DNA of 20,208 nt, from positions 1 through 20,208 of the forward strand of contig JAFAEH010000213.1 of NCBI GenBank assembly GCA_023424135.1, in the 5' to 3' direction. Shown here piece after piece: positions 15,901-20,208 of this stretch; position 1 is the stretch's first letter, and every line of letters begins with the position of its first letter. Source of the stretch: Actinomycetes bacterium. Its GTDB lineage: Bacteria; Actinomycetota; Actinomycetes; Actinomycetales; Cellulomonadaceae. The notes under the pieces were generated by a model. It saw only the letters and a list, made by a program, of their open reading frames with translations, did no database searches and was not told the DNA's origin. The position numbers were made by a program, and so were the translations under genes.

Positions 15901-17209
15901 GCGGGATCGCGAAGTTCACGAAGCTGCGGGCGACCGTCGTCCCGCCGTTCCACGTCCCGACGAGCAGCTCGGCGTTCGTCGACAGGTCGGCGTTCGAGTT
16001 CGACTGGACGAACGTGTCGAAGCCGCCGTTGATCCCGAGCTCCGGGTCGACGACCACCGGGTAGACCGTCTGCGGGTCGGCGAGGAACTCCGCCTGCGGA
16101 CGCAGCTCCATCACGAGCGCGTCGTCGGCGACGTCGACGTCCCGCTCGACCTCGACCTGGTCGGCGACCCGCGGTCCACCCGGGACCTGCGGTGCGTCGT
16201 CGTCGAGATGCTCCAGGTCGGTCCCGGGCGGCACGGCGGACCGCCCGGCCGCCGCTCCCGACCCCAGGCCGGCCGTTCCGTCGAGGAATGCCGCCGGCGG
16301 GGTGGTGCGGGGTTCGACGTCGATCGGCTCCCACGGCGCGGTCACGGGATGGACACGGTCGGCATCGGCGGCCGCATCCCACATCATCGGCCGTGGCCCG
16401 CGCACGGTCGCCTCGCCGCCCACGCCGGTGACCTCGATCGACCCGTCGTCGAGCTGGGTGACCTCGCCTCCTTCGACGCCGACGCCCACAGGCAGCACGA
16501 GCGTGTCAGGGTCCTCAGGACGCTCGCGCAGGACGAAGAACTGCTCGACACCCGTAGCCGTCACGTCGACGACCATGTCCGTCCCCGGGCGCACACCCTC
16601 GTAGACAGCTCGCGCGCCCTCGATCCTCGGTGCAGGTAGCGGGCCGTCCCAGGTCAGCGAGGTCACGGTGCCGTCGCTCGTCGTCACCGTCGCGACGTCC
16701 ACGGGCCCGCCCCCGTCGTCGGCCGCGCCCGACACGACGACGTCGGCGAGGTGCGACACCGGCCTGAGGGCTCCGTCCTCGCCTGCCTGAAGGGTCACGT
16801 CGAGCGGCGCCCAGTCCTCCTCGTTCGTCCCGTCGCCTCCTCGTGGCACCCAGACCGGACCGCTGCTGCGACCGGCCGCCCACGACCCATCCGGCAGGGC
16901 GAACACGGAGCCGTCGACGGTCCGCTCGCCGAGCACCTCGACCGCGACACCCTCGAGCCGGGCGATGGTGGCTGCAGACACCGCATCCGGTGCGGTGAGC
17001 GACCTCTCCATGCTGCTCTCCGCTACGCCGGGCGTGGGCGCCGACGGCTCCTCCGGGGAGACGACGGGCGCCGCACCCACGGGCGCGGCACCCCCGACGA
17101 GGAACGTCACCGCGACCGCGACCGCGGTGAGCGGTACGCGAGGGCGCCAGGACTCGGGCACACCGAAGACGTCGAGCAGACCGGACACGGGCATCTCTTC
17201 CACGCACAC
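9914..17209 (-). CDS. secreted YD/RHS-repeat polymorphic toxin with DNRLRE and carbohydrate-binding-like domains
   Basis: This giant protein of 2431 residues starts at GTG 17209, supported by AGGA at 17216-17219; ATG 17194 is an alternative. A Sec signal lies at about 24-47 (hydrophobic core PLTAVAVAVTFLVGG, cleavage near PVGAA). An Ala/Asp-rich region is followed by a DNRLRE-like domain (about 388-559; FDTFVQSNSN, ARSFVNFAIP, DAHLVVYEH, SITSLVQRWANTPS). Ig/fibronectin-like segments follow (about 560-865), then a CBM-like module (about 957-1110; HAGTSSFKVTSK, GRTYRISAWVYVP). YD repeats run from about 1290 to 2190 (YAYDASGRL, TEYDRYGQPV, RTYEYDRYARL). The RHS core end is at about 2190-2245 (GVRLYHPGIGRFLQVDPV, ANAYDYCNADPVN). 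A hydrophobic Ala/Gly-rich stretch (about 2250-2310) leads to an unassigned tip (about 2340-2431). In related toxins the repeats form a cocoon around the toxic tip. No intein/Hint domain is seen. Confidence 0.92.
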   Translation of the reverse strand: MCVEEMPVSGLLDVFGVPESWRPRVPLTAVAVAVTFLVGGAAPVGAAPVVSPEEPSAPTPGVAESSMERSLTAPDAVSAATIARLEGVAVEVLGERTVDGSVFALPDGSWAAGRSSGPVWVPRGGDGTNEEDWAPLDVTLQAGEDGALRPVSHLADVVVSGAADDGGGPVDVATVTTSDGTVTSLTWDGPLPAPRIEGARAVYEGVRPGTDMVVDVTATGVEQFFVLRERPEDPDTLVLPVGVGVEGGEVTQLDDGSIEVTGVGGEATVRGPRPMMWDAAADADRVHPVTAPWEPIDVEPRTTPPAAFLDGTAGLGSGAAAGRSAVPPGTDLEHLDDDAPQVPGGPRVADQVEVERDVDVADDALVMELRPQAEFLADPQTVYPVVVDPELGINGGFDTFVQSNSNADLSTNAELLVGTWNGGTTVARSFVNFAIPPVHGKQILDAHLVVYEHHSYSCQARNWQVWDTTPASTGTRWGAQPAWMGHYSTSSETRGYSSSCPGGDVRASITSLVQRWANTPSVTNVGVGIKAENESDSYGWKRFYSADSGVGPWVWVRYNSTPNVPTSLNVSPRSATAYSGVYWTNTLKPRLSATVSDPDGEKVDANFYLFRGDGAHVWGWGNGQASGFVTSGAQAVKDVPAGALSDQTTYFFMVGASDWKKESAPSARFTFGVDTTAPTAPLVSSSDYPDDNQWRRAPGTAGTFTIAPSKTDASIVEYRWGLDKAPDPAQKVAAVGGTTKTIAVTPPTAGRHVLQVQAVDRAGNLSPVRKYAFNVGLAGVVAPDEGSRVVRRVPVHVEAASGYAYVTYEWRRGPDSTDVRPAPLADLTTSTGRAWTSTWQALPTGNAYTTWDVGATLGHEGGPLQIRARVSKTSDGASAQATQWVTLTVDPSADGAASAQVGPGSVNLLTGDHTLSATDVDEFGLSVVRTASSRDTRAGIQLHGDRLPEAMREARVVTNVGQHTAAVAVDTARFHAGTSSFKVTSKGAADSYASLYADAGPIASNALGLQAGRTYRISAWVYVPAATGLSPNSVRGLGINVFWRNAAGAYNEPAGTAARTPMPTKVDRWERVTTDVTIPVGSTEAFARLYNGFTSTSKPVYFDDISIRETWSPFGKEWSLGTADEWAGTAYTHISRPYDEVAAVHLTGGGQIWFTSGDGQKWFPEPGAESLALKPEGNGWRLTEIDGTYSLFTRPGSSGDYFLKETSSAVAETEARHVYESSTTGPGRLTRIIAPREPGVTGCEAATPGAGCKVLELEYATATTAVASAVGDYVGQVKAVYLWSAAPGVASTRTKIAAYAYDASGRLVQVHDPRVSPALVTTYAYDSSGRVTAVTPAGKGEQPYRYTYGQGGAQKTGAGDWIDAGARLLKVTRASLVQGTVSTLGPDNTTTVVYGVPLTRGAGGPYDMDAAAIETWAQQDGPTDAAAVFPPQAVPSVTTATASQPGKNGYGAATVHYLNASGLEVNTASPNAVDGPVEGLVDTAEYDGKGRVVRTLDATNRLLALGRLPESAQLGEWGITGTSAAIAQVLDARTFYTTDGLAVHATRGPAQQLAVGNDPDQKITGHAAVRYAHDEGRPATVVAAKLVTRERSGTIALGADVLAADFLDSALTTYGYSPVDPAVAPTHPSSGWVHKQATSVTVDAEGPEPLRATTVYDDRGRPVRSSKPGSNGADAGTTLSILYTAGANATDASCGNRPEWAGQPCLTRYAGAVTGHVASRMPGQLTEKRVTEYNRFGTATLTTETANGETRQTRTTVDAADRVTAVEISGSAGAGAAIGRTTTSYDPQTGDVTRNASVNASGNVVAAVSKEYDSFGRLVRYTDAHGGWTATEYDRYGQPVKVTDSIGTTRTYEYDRDVEPRGYVTLMTDSVAGEVRPVWGPDGQLKHQFLAGRVAMSVTYDAARVPVARTYTDAHGVVIWHDSVVENHRGQWVQHTSWTGERTYEYDRYARLVGVEEAAFAGAECTTRRYGYDQRSNRVSFATATGQWGEPCPGEDIEATTTSTYDSASRLVSTSGGNGEAWRYDAFGRTTAMPTADGSAVATTSYFVNDLVASQEVPGVQKAAWTLDPLQRFSTQATFASVDGAWANSTEQVIHYDGDGDEPGWIVQDATQPDEVTRWVEGADGQVAVQTSATGDQVLQLVDLHGDVVGTVPIDDGAPLPSWQELSYVSYDEFGNPQPLSGAETANAPPRYGWLGAAQRSADTPTGVVLMGVRLYHPGIGRFLQVDPVAGGSANAYDYCNADPVNCTDLGGTIAWGRVLGAVAMVGEIASFIPGPVGAAAAGISAVAYAASGNKGKAVLMGVTAAAALVGGGFAVRGIVQSVRATRSVKRFEMLRALEKPSKGGITRGAREYQKHMGRGDLPYVRPSAANLQRAANVLARRILSHPRRRVTTVRAGNYKGGTRVVMPVPGRRNVGATWAKDGSFGYFGRY
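9917..10192 (-). other. C-terminal toxin tip of the RHS protein (unassigned domain)
   Basis: Residues 2340-2431 follow the hydrophobic stretch and are basic. Landmarks in order are ITRGAREYQKHMGRGDLP, a helix NLQRAANVLARRILSHP, VTTVRAGNYKGGTRVVMP, and an end WAKDGSFGYFGRY. The size, basic charge, QKH near the start and the strand-rich Gly-containing end resemble small RNase-type toxin tips, but I cannot place it in a named family. Catalytic candidates are Glu2352, His2356 and Arg residues. By direct count 30 of 60 bases at 9901-9960 are G/C, against 41 of 60 at 10441-10500 in the RHS core, which marks it as a module of different origin. Confidence 0.6.
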
Positions 17210-17282
17210 CGGTCGTCCTGGCCGGACGCCGGCACCCCTGACGTGATCCCCTCACGCCCAGCCAGTTCCCTCGGCTGGCGGA

Positions 17283-17288
17283 AAGTTA
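17283..17288 (-). promoter_or_regulatory. possible -10 element of the RHS gene
   Basis: TAACTT on the minus strand fits TAnnnT and lies 74 nt upstream of GTG 17209. The expected -35 zone overlaps the palindrome at 17298-17309. No good -35 hexamer is visible. The untranslated leader can form a hairpin (CCAGCC with GGCTGG, 17259-17279 area). Confidence 0.35.
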
Positions 17289-17297
17289 GCGGCAGGG

Positions 17298-17342
17298 CGA
17301 CGTACGTCGTGGCCGATCGTGATGACTTCACCCGTACGGGTG
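17298..17342. promoter_or_regulatory. two palindromes in the RHS-purB divergent region
   Basis: CGACGTACGTCG (17298-17309) and CACCCGTACGGGTG (17329-17342) are perfect palindromes of 12 and 14 bp sharing a CGTACG centre, with centres 32 bp apart (about three helical turns). They lie upstream of the putative RHS promoter. This looks like a paired operator, but such palindromes can arise by chance in GC-rich DNA. Confidence 0.4.
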
Positions 17343-17466
17343 CATCGTGAGCCCATCCAGACCACCAGGATCGCTCGTGCGGCCCACCACGGTCCGTCGT
17401 CGACCCGGCGCGTCACGTCACGGACGCCCGGCACGCCGCGTCGCCCGCCTCTGGGACACTGGCCCC

Positions 17467-18915
17467 ATGCCGCTCGACGACGCCCCCGCGACCTGTGTCT
17501 CCCTCGCCGACGTCACGCCCGCCATCGCGCTCGGGCCGCTCGACGGGCGCTACCGGCCGGCCGTCGCGCCGCTCGTCGACCACCTGTCCGAGGCCGCGCT
17601 CAACCGCGCGCGCATCGAGGTCGAGGTCGAGTGGGTCATCCACCTGACGTCGCACGCGGTCGTCCCGGGGGCGCCCGGGCTCGCGGACGACGAGCAGCAG
17701 TACCTGCGGGACGTCGTCGCGACGTTCGGCGCCGACGAGGTCGCCGAGCTCGCGGAGATCGAGCGGACGACGGTGCACGACGTCAAGGCCGTCGAGTACT
17801 TCCTCAAGCGGCGCATCGCCGCCGCACCGGACGCACTGCGCGCCGACACGGTGCTGCCGCAGGTCAACGAGCTCGTGCACTTCGCGCTGACCAGCGAGGA
17901 CGTCAACAACCTGTCGTACGCGCTGATGGTGCGCGGGGCCGTGCGCGAGGTGTGGTTCCCTGCGGCGGTCGCACTGACCGACGAGGTCGCGGCGCTGGCC
18001 GCCGAGCACGCGGCCGTGCCGATGCTCGCGCTCACGCACGGGCAGCCGGCGACCCCGACGACGCTCGGCAAGGAGCTCGCGGTGCTGGCACACCGGCTGC
18101 GCCGCCAGCTGCGCCGCATCGAGGGCGACGAGTACCTCGGCAAGCTCAACGGCGCGACCGGCACGTACGGCGCGCACGTGGCCGCCGTGCCGGGCGCGGA
18201 CTGGCAGGTCGTCTCGCGCACGTTCGTCGAGCACCTGGGCCTGACGTGGAACCCGCTGACGACGCAGATCGAGTCGCACGACTGGCAGGCCGAGCTGTAC
18301 GCGGACGTCGCGCGGTTCAACCGGGTGCTGCACAACCTCGCGACCGACGTGTGGACGTACATCAGCCGGGGCGTGTTCACGCAGATCCCCGTGGCGGGTG
18401 CGACGGGCTCGTCGACGATGCCGCACAAGGTCAACCCGATCCGCTTCGAGAACGCCGAGGCCAACCTCGAGATCTCGTCGGCGCTGCTCGACACGCTCGC
18501 CTCGACGCTCGTCACGAGCCGCCTGCAGCGGGACCTGACGGACTCGACGACCCAGCGCAACATCGGGCCCGCGTTCGGCCACTCGCTGCTCGCGATCGAC
18601 AACGTGCGCCGGGGCCTGCGCGCGCTCGCCGTGGACGAGGCGCTGCTGGCCCGCGAGCTCGACGGCAACTGGGAGGTGCTGGGCGAGGCGGTGCAGTCCG
18701 CGATGCGTGCGGCGTCCGTCGCGGGCGTGCCCGGCATGGACAACCCGTACGAGCGGCTCAAGGAGCTGACGCGCGGGCACCGTCTCACGGCGCAGGACAT
18801 GCGCGAGTTCGTCGACGGGCTCGGTCTGCCGGACGACGTGACCGAGCGGCTGCGAAACCTCTCGCCCGCCACCTACACCGGGCTCGCGACCGTTCTCGTC
18901 GCCCACCTGGCCTAA
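17467..18915 (+). CDS. purB: adenylosuccinate lyase
   Basis: This 482-residue enzyme of the fumarase/aspartase superfamily acts twice in purine synthesis: it splits SAICAR to AICAR plus fumarate, and adenylosuccinate to AMP plus fumarate. The N-terminus carries LGPLDGRY, typical of the PurB type found in E. coli and many actinobacteria. The conserved blocks are TSEDVNNLSYAL, LTHGQPATPTTLGKE (His191), and the signature loop GSSTMPHKVNPIRFE (315-328 area) with the mobile catalytic Ser. DLTDSTTQRNIGPAFGHSLL follows. The protein works as a homotetramer in the cytoplasm. ATG 17467 is the first sensible start; upstream in-frame codons give Arg-rich nonsense. No Shine-Dalgarno site is seen, and GACACT lies 6 nt before the ATG, so a leaderless transcript is possible. 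It stands alone here without other purine genes. Confidence 0.96.
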   Translation: MPLDDAPATCVSLADVTPAIALGPLDGRYRPAVAPLVDHLSEAALNRARIEVEVEWVIHLTSHAVVPGAPGLADDEQQYLRDVVATFGADEVAELAEIERTTVHDVKAVEYFLKRRIAAAPDALRADTVLPQVNELVHFALTSEDVNNLSYALMVRGAVREVWFPAAVALTDEVAALAAEHAAVPMLALTHGQPATPTTLGKELAVLAHRLRRQLRRIEGDEYLGKLNGATGTYGAHVAAVPGADWQVVSRTFVEHLGLTWNPLTTQIESHDWQAELYADVARFNRVLHNLATDVWTYISRGVFTQIPVAGATGSSTMPHKVNPIRFENAEANLEISSALLDTLASTLVTSRLQRDLTDSTTQRNIGPAFGHSLLAIDNVRRGLRALAVDEALLARELDGNWEVLGEAVQSAMRAASVAGVPGMDNPYERLKELTRGHRLTAQDMREFVDGLGLPDDVTERLRNLSPATYTGLATVLVAHLA

Positions 18916-18955
18916 CACTTCGTCCGGTTCGTCCGGATCGGCCACGGATCGTCCC

Positions 18956-18976
18956 CCGAACGCGTCACCCGTTCGG
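18956..18976 (+). terminator. possible stem-loop after purB
   Basis: CCGAACG (18956-18962) pairs perfectly with CGTTCGG (18970-18976) around a 7-nt loop, 41 nt after the purB stop. There is no T-run, so it may be a weak or Rho-aided terminator, or only a stem protecting the 3' end. Confidence 0.4.
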
Positions 18977-19029
18977 CTCAATCCTGCCGTCATGAGTGGG
19001 AGCGGTCTCCGTCGAGACGTTTCGACACC

Positions 19030-19058
19030 TGGACATGCGCCCGGGATCGGGTCAGAAT
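19030..19058 (+). promoter_or_regulatory. promoter candidate for the 287-residue gene
   Basis: TGGACA (19030-19035) and CAGAAT (19053-19058) are separated by exactly 17 bp. They match 5 of 6 and 4 of 6 of the housekeeping sigma consensus. A start near 19065 would give a leader of about 48 nt ending at the ribosome site AAGGAAG (19099-19105). Confidence 0.45.
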
Positions 19059-19112
19059 CGTCGGCGTCGTCGGAATCCTCCCCTTCATCCGATCCGGCAA
19101 GGAAGCCCTCCC

Positions 19113-19976
19113 GTGACACTGATGCAGAAGGCGATCACGCCGTCGCTCACGCAAGCGCACCTCACGCAGGGTCACGACCGCATCGCCGGTTACGTGGTCC
19201 GCGCGGAGGACGTCGCGTTCGCGACCACCCCGTCCCAGCTCTTCGAGGTGCACGGCCTGGGCTACCCGGGCTCACCGTTCAGCCCGTACGACCGGTCCAT
19301 CGACATCCTGCGCTTCGAGTCCTCGCCGCAGCTGCAGTACCGGGACGTGCCCGGCTACATCGTCCCGCTGTGGTGGCTGCGCCACTCGCGCATCCCCCCG
19401 GGCGCCGAGCTCATCCGGGTGCACGACGACGGCACGTCCACGCTGCTCGCACGCTACGGCGACGTCGGCACGGGCTGGACGGTCACGCAGCTCGGTGCGC
19501 CACGCGCCGCGCTCGCGTCGCTGTCGCGGTGCGTCGGGCCGGTGGCGAAGTGGCACGGCGCCTACCTTGAGGCGGACGTCGTCGACGGCGGGCACACGGT
19601 CGTGCTCGCGCTCGCGAACCCGCCGCTCGCCGAGACCGGGTTCCACCAGTCGCCGTCGGGCCGTTGGTACCGCCGGGTAGCGCGCGAGGACGTCACCGAG
19701 CTGTTCGAGCTCGACCTGACCGCCCGCTGGAACGGCCTGTCGGTGCGCGTCGTCGACCAGTGGCAGGACGCCCAGCGGTACGTCGTCGCGCGGATCTCGC
19801 ACCTCGGCGACGACATCGAGCGCGCCGAGCGCCTGCACCTCGACCGCGTCGAGGCGGGCGTGTACGAGGCGATCGTCTACGCGGCCGAGCTCACCGACAT
19901 CCAGACGAACCAGGTCGTCCCGCACACCTGGGCGCCCGGTCCGGCAGCGCAGCAGCGCCACTGGGCACACTCGTGA
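19113..19976 (+). CDS. unrecognised 287-residue protein
   Basis: I do not recognise this family. GTG 19113 is chosen because AAGGAAG (19099-19105) lies 7 nt upstream; ATG 19122, three codons in, is an alternative. The protein is soluble-looking, with no signal peptide or membrane helix. It is rich in aromatic and charged residues: GYVVRAEDVAFATTPSQLFE, PGYIVPLWWLRHSRIPPGAE, HDDGTSTLLARYGDVGTGWT. After these, GFHQSPSGRWYRRVAREDV is followed by TELFELDLTARWNGLSVRVV. The VxDQWQDAQRYVVARISHLG block and the ERLHLDRVEAGVYEAIVYAA block suggest a mixed alpha/beta fold, perhaps two similar halves. It appears to be a single-gene unit with its own promoter. Codon use matches the core genes, so recent transfer is unlikely. 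Confidence 0.8.
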   Translation: MTLMQKAITPSLTQAHLTQGHDRIAGYVVRAEDVAFATTPSQLFEVHGLGYPGSPFSPYDRSIDILRFESSPQLQYRDVPGYIVPLWWLRHSRIPPGAELIRVHDDGTSTLLARYGDVGTGWTVTQLGAPRAALASLSRCVGPVAKWHGAYLEADVVDGGHTVVLALANPPLAETGFHQSPSGRWYRRVAREDVTELFELDLTARWNGLSVRVVDQWQDAQRYVVARISHLGDDIERAERLHLDRVEAGVYEAIVYAAELTDIQTNQVVPHTWAPGPAAQQRHWAHS

Positions 19977-19986
19977 CAAGTAGTTC

Positions 19987-19998
19987 GTGAATTTTCAC
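19987..19998. promoter_or_regulatory. AT-rich inverted repeat GTGAATTTTCAC
   Basis: GTGAA and TTCAC flank a TT centre, 11 nt after the preceding stop and 21 nt upstream of a TAGCAT -10 candidate (20020-20025). The position suits an operator for the short transcript or downstream gene. The half-site spacing is 2 bp shorter than the classic CRP site. Confidence 0.35.
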
Positions 19999-20019
19999 CC
20001 AAAGGGGCTCTGCGTTCGC

Positions 20020-20025
20020 TAGCAT
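20020..20025 (+). promoter_or_regulatory. -10 candidate for a short RNA
   Basis: TAGCAT in the context CGCTAGCAT fits TAnnnT. No clear -35 is seen. Transcription from it would begin near 20032. Confidence 0.4.
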
Positions 20026-20031
20026 CTCTGA

Positions 20032-20153
20032 CATACCGGCACGAACCCGAGCGGCACTCCACGGAGAGCCCCGGTCCCGTCAGCCCTCCGGGCGCTGACC
20101 ACAGACCGCACCGGGCCTGGTCCTCCCCCCCGACCAGGCCCGGTGCGCTTTTT
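20032..20153 (+). ncRNA. possible small RNA or attenuated leader
   Basis: Between the -10 candidate at 20020 and the terminator ending at 20153 is a stretch of about 120 nt without a convincing ORF. It can form a hairpin with a GTCAGC/GCTGAC stem (about 20078-20098) before the terminator hairpin. It could be a free small RNA or the 5' leader of a gene to the right whose expression is gated by the terminator. The C-rich terminator loop recalls the actinobacterial 6C RNA, but only one C6 loop is seen, so I do not name it. Confidence 0.3.
20107..20153 (+). terminator. strong intrinsic terminator
   Basis: A perfect 16-bp GC-rich stem (20107-20122 with 20132-20147) closes a 9-nt loop CTCCCCCCC and is followed by GCTTTTT-type sequence (T-run 20149-20153). 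It is the clearest terminator in the window. It can end the 19113 gene transcript or the putative short RNA. Confidence 0.9.
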
Positions 20154-20157
20154 CATG

Positions 20158-20208
20158 CCACCCACCCACCCACCCACCCGTCCCCGGCCCACCCCACCCG
20201 TCCCACCC
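20158..20208. repeat. CCCA repeat tract; G-quadruplex motif on the minus strand
   Basis: About five tandem CCCA units at 20158-20180 are followed by more C3-C4 runs to the window edge. The minus strand reads GGGT GGGT GGGT GGGT-like, with single-T loops. This is the tightest and most stable class of parallel G-quadruplex motif. The tract lies directly after the terminator and may be length-variable by slippage. Confidence 0.75.

Noticed and set aside
10247..16639. Two very long plus-strand reading frames (about 1000-1100 codons each) opposite the RHS gene
   Set aside because: They are Arg/Pro/Val-rich without domains, while the minus-strand frame has a clear signal peptide, YD repeats and RHS core. 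They are stop-poor shadows typical of GC-rich DNA.
18992..19112. ATG at 18992 as a gene start
   Set aside because: The frame from it is Ser/Arg/Pro-rich, overlaps the promoter candidate and ribosome site of the 19113 gene, and shows no protein-like features.
19987..19998. GTGAATTTTCAC as a CRP-type site
   Set aside because: The classic site has six bases between GTGA and TCAC; here there are four.
20032..20153. Naming the short RNA as 6C RNA
   Set aside because: Only the terminator loop has six or more C; the other hairpin loop does not, and I cannot run a covariance search.

Overview
The window is high-GC DNA with GTG starts, dense short intergenic gaps, strong G/C bias at third codon positions and TAnnnT -10 elements next to start codons. 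This fits an actinobacterium; the protein styles (DUF4129/MoxR-type cluster, DNRLRE-containing YD-repeat protein, PurB of the LGPLDGRY type) suggest a Cellulomonas-like member of the Micrococcales. The genus is an inference from style, not a database match.

Layout: 1-1392 (minus) is the start of a MoxR/DUF58-type membrane operon: a DUF4129 protein followed by a partial two-helix membrane protein running off the left edge. 1585-2346 (plus) is a lipoprotein M15 (VanY-like) peptidase. 2473-3600 (plus) is an RsmC/RlmG-like rRNA guanine-N2 methyltransferase. 3572-3724 (minus) is a possible small ORF. 3820-5138 (plus) is an overlapping pair: a predicted HEWAH metallopeptidase with an N-terminal segment resembling leaders of contractile-injection-system cargo, and a 92-residue partner. 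5217-5669 (minus) is an HNH-type protein lacking the usual first His, divergent from an aldo/keto reductase (5739-6602, plus). 6586-7590 (minus) is a Fic protein with an N-terminal inhibitory motif.

The middle is an accessory island. A complete ISL3-family insertion sequence (7749-9209) has 23-bp terminal inverted repeats and a perfect 8-bp target duplication. It sits beside a remnant of a second transposase (ISAs1-like, 9218-9362). Next comes a polymorphic-toxin locus read on the minus strand: a 2431-residue secreted YD/RHS-repeat protein (9914-17209) ending in a C-terminal domain of about 90 residues that I cannot assign, followed 4 nt later by a 164-residue gene (9415-9909) placed like its immunity gene. 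Base composition drops in the toxin tip and the immunity gene, as expected for a swapped-in cassette.

The right flank returns to core functions: purB (17467-18915, plus), an unrecognised 287-residue protein (19113-19976, plus), and a 232-bp tail. The tail has a promoter-like element, a near-perfect intrinsic terminator that could end a short RNA, and a GGGT-repeat tract on the minus strand with strong G-quadruplex potential. I saw no tRNA, rRNA or CRISPR array. The two best candidates for undescribed biology are the RHS toxin tip with its coupled downstream gene, and the HEWAH protein with its overlapping small partner.
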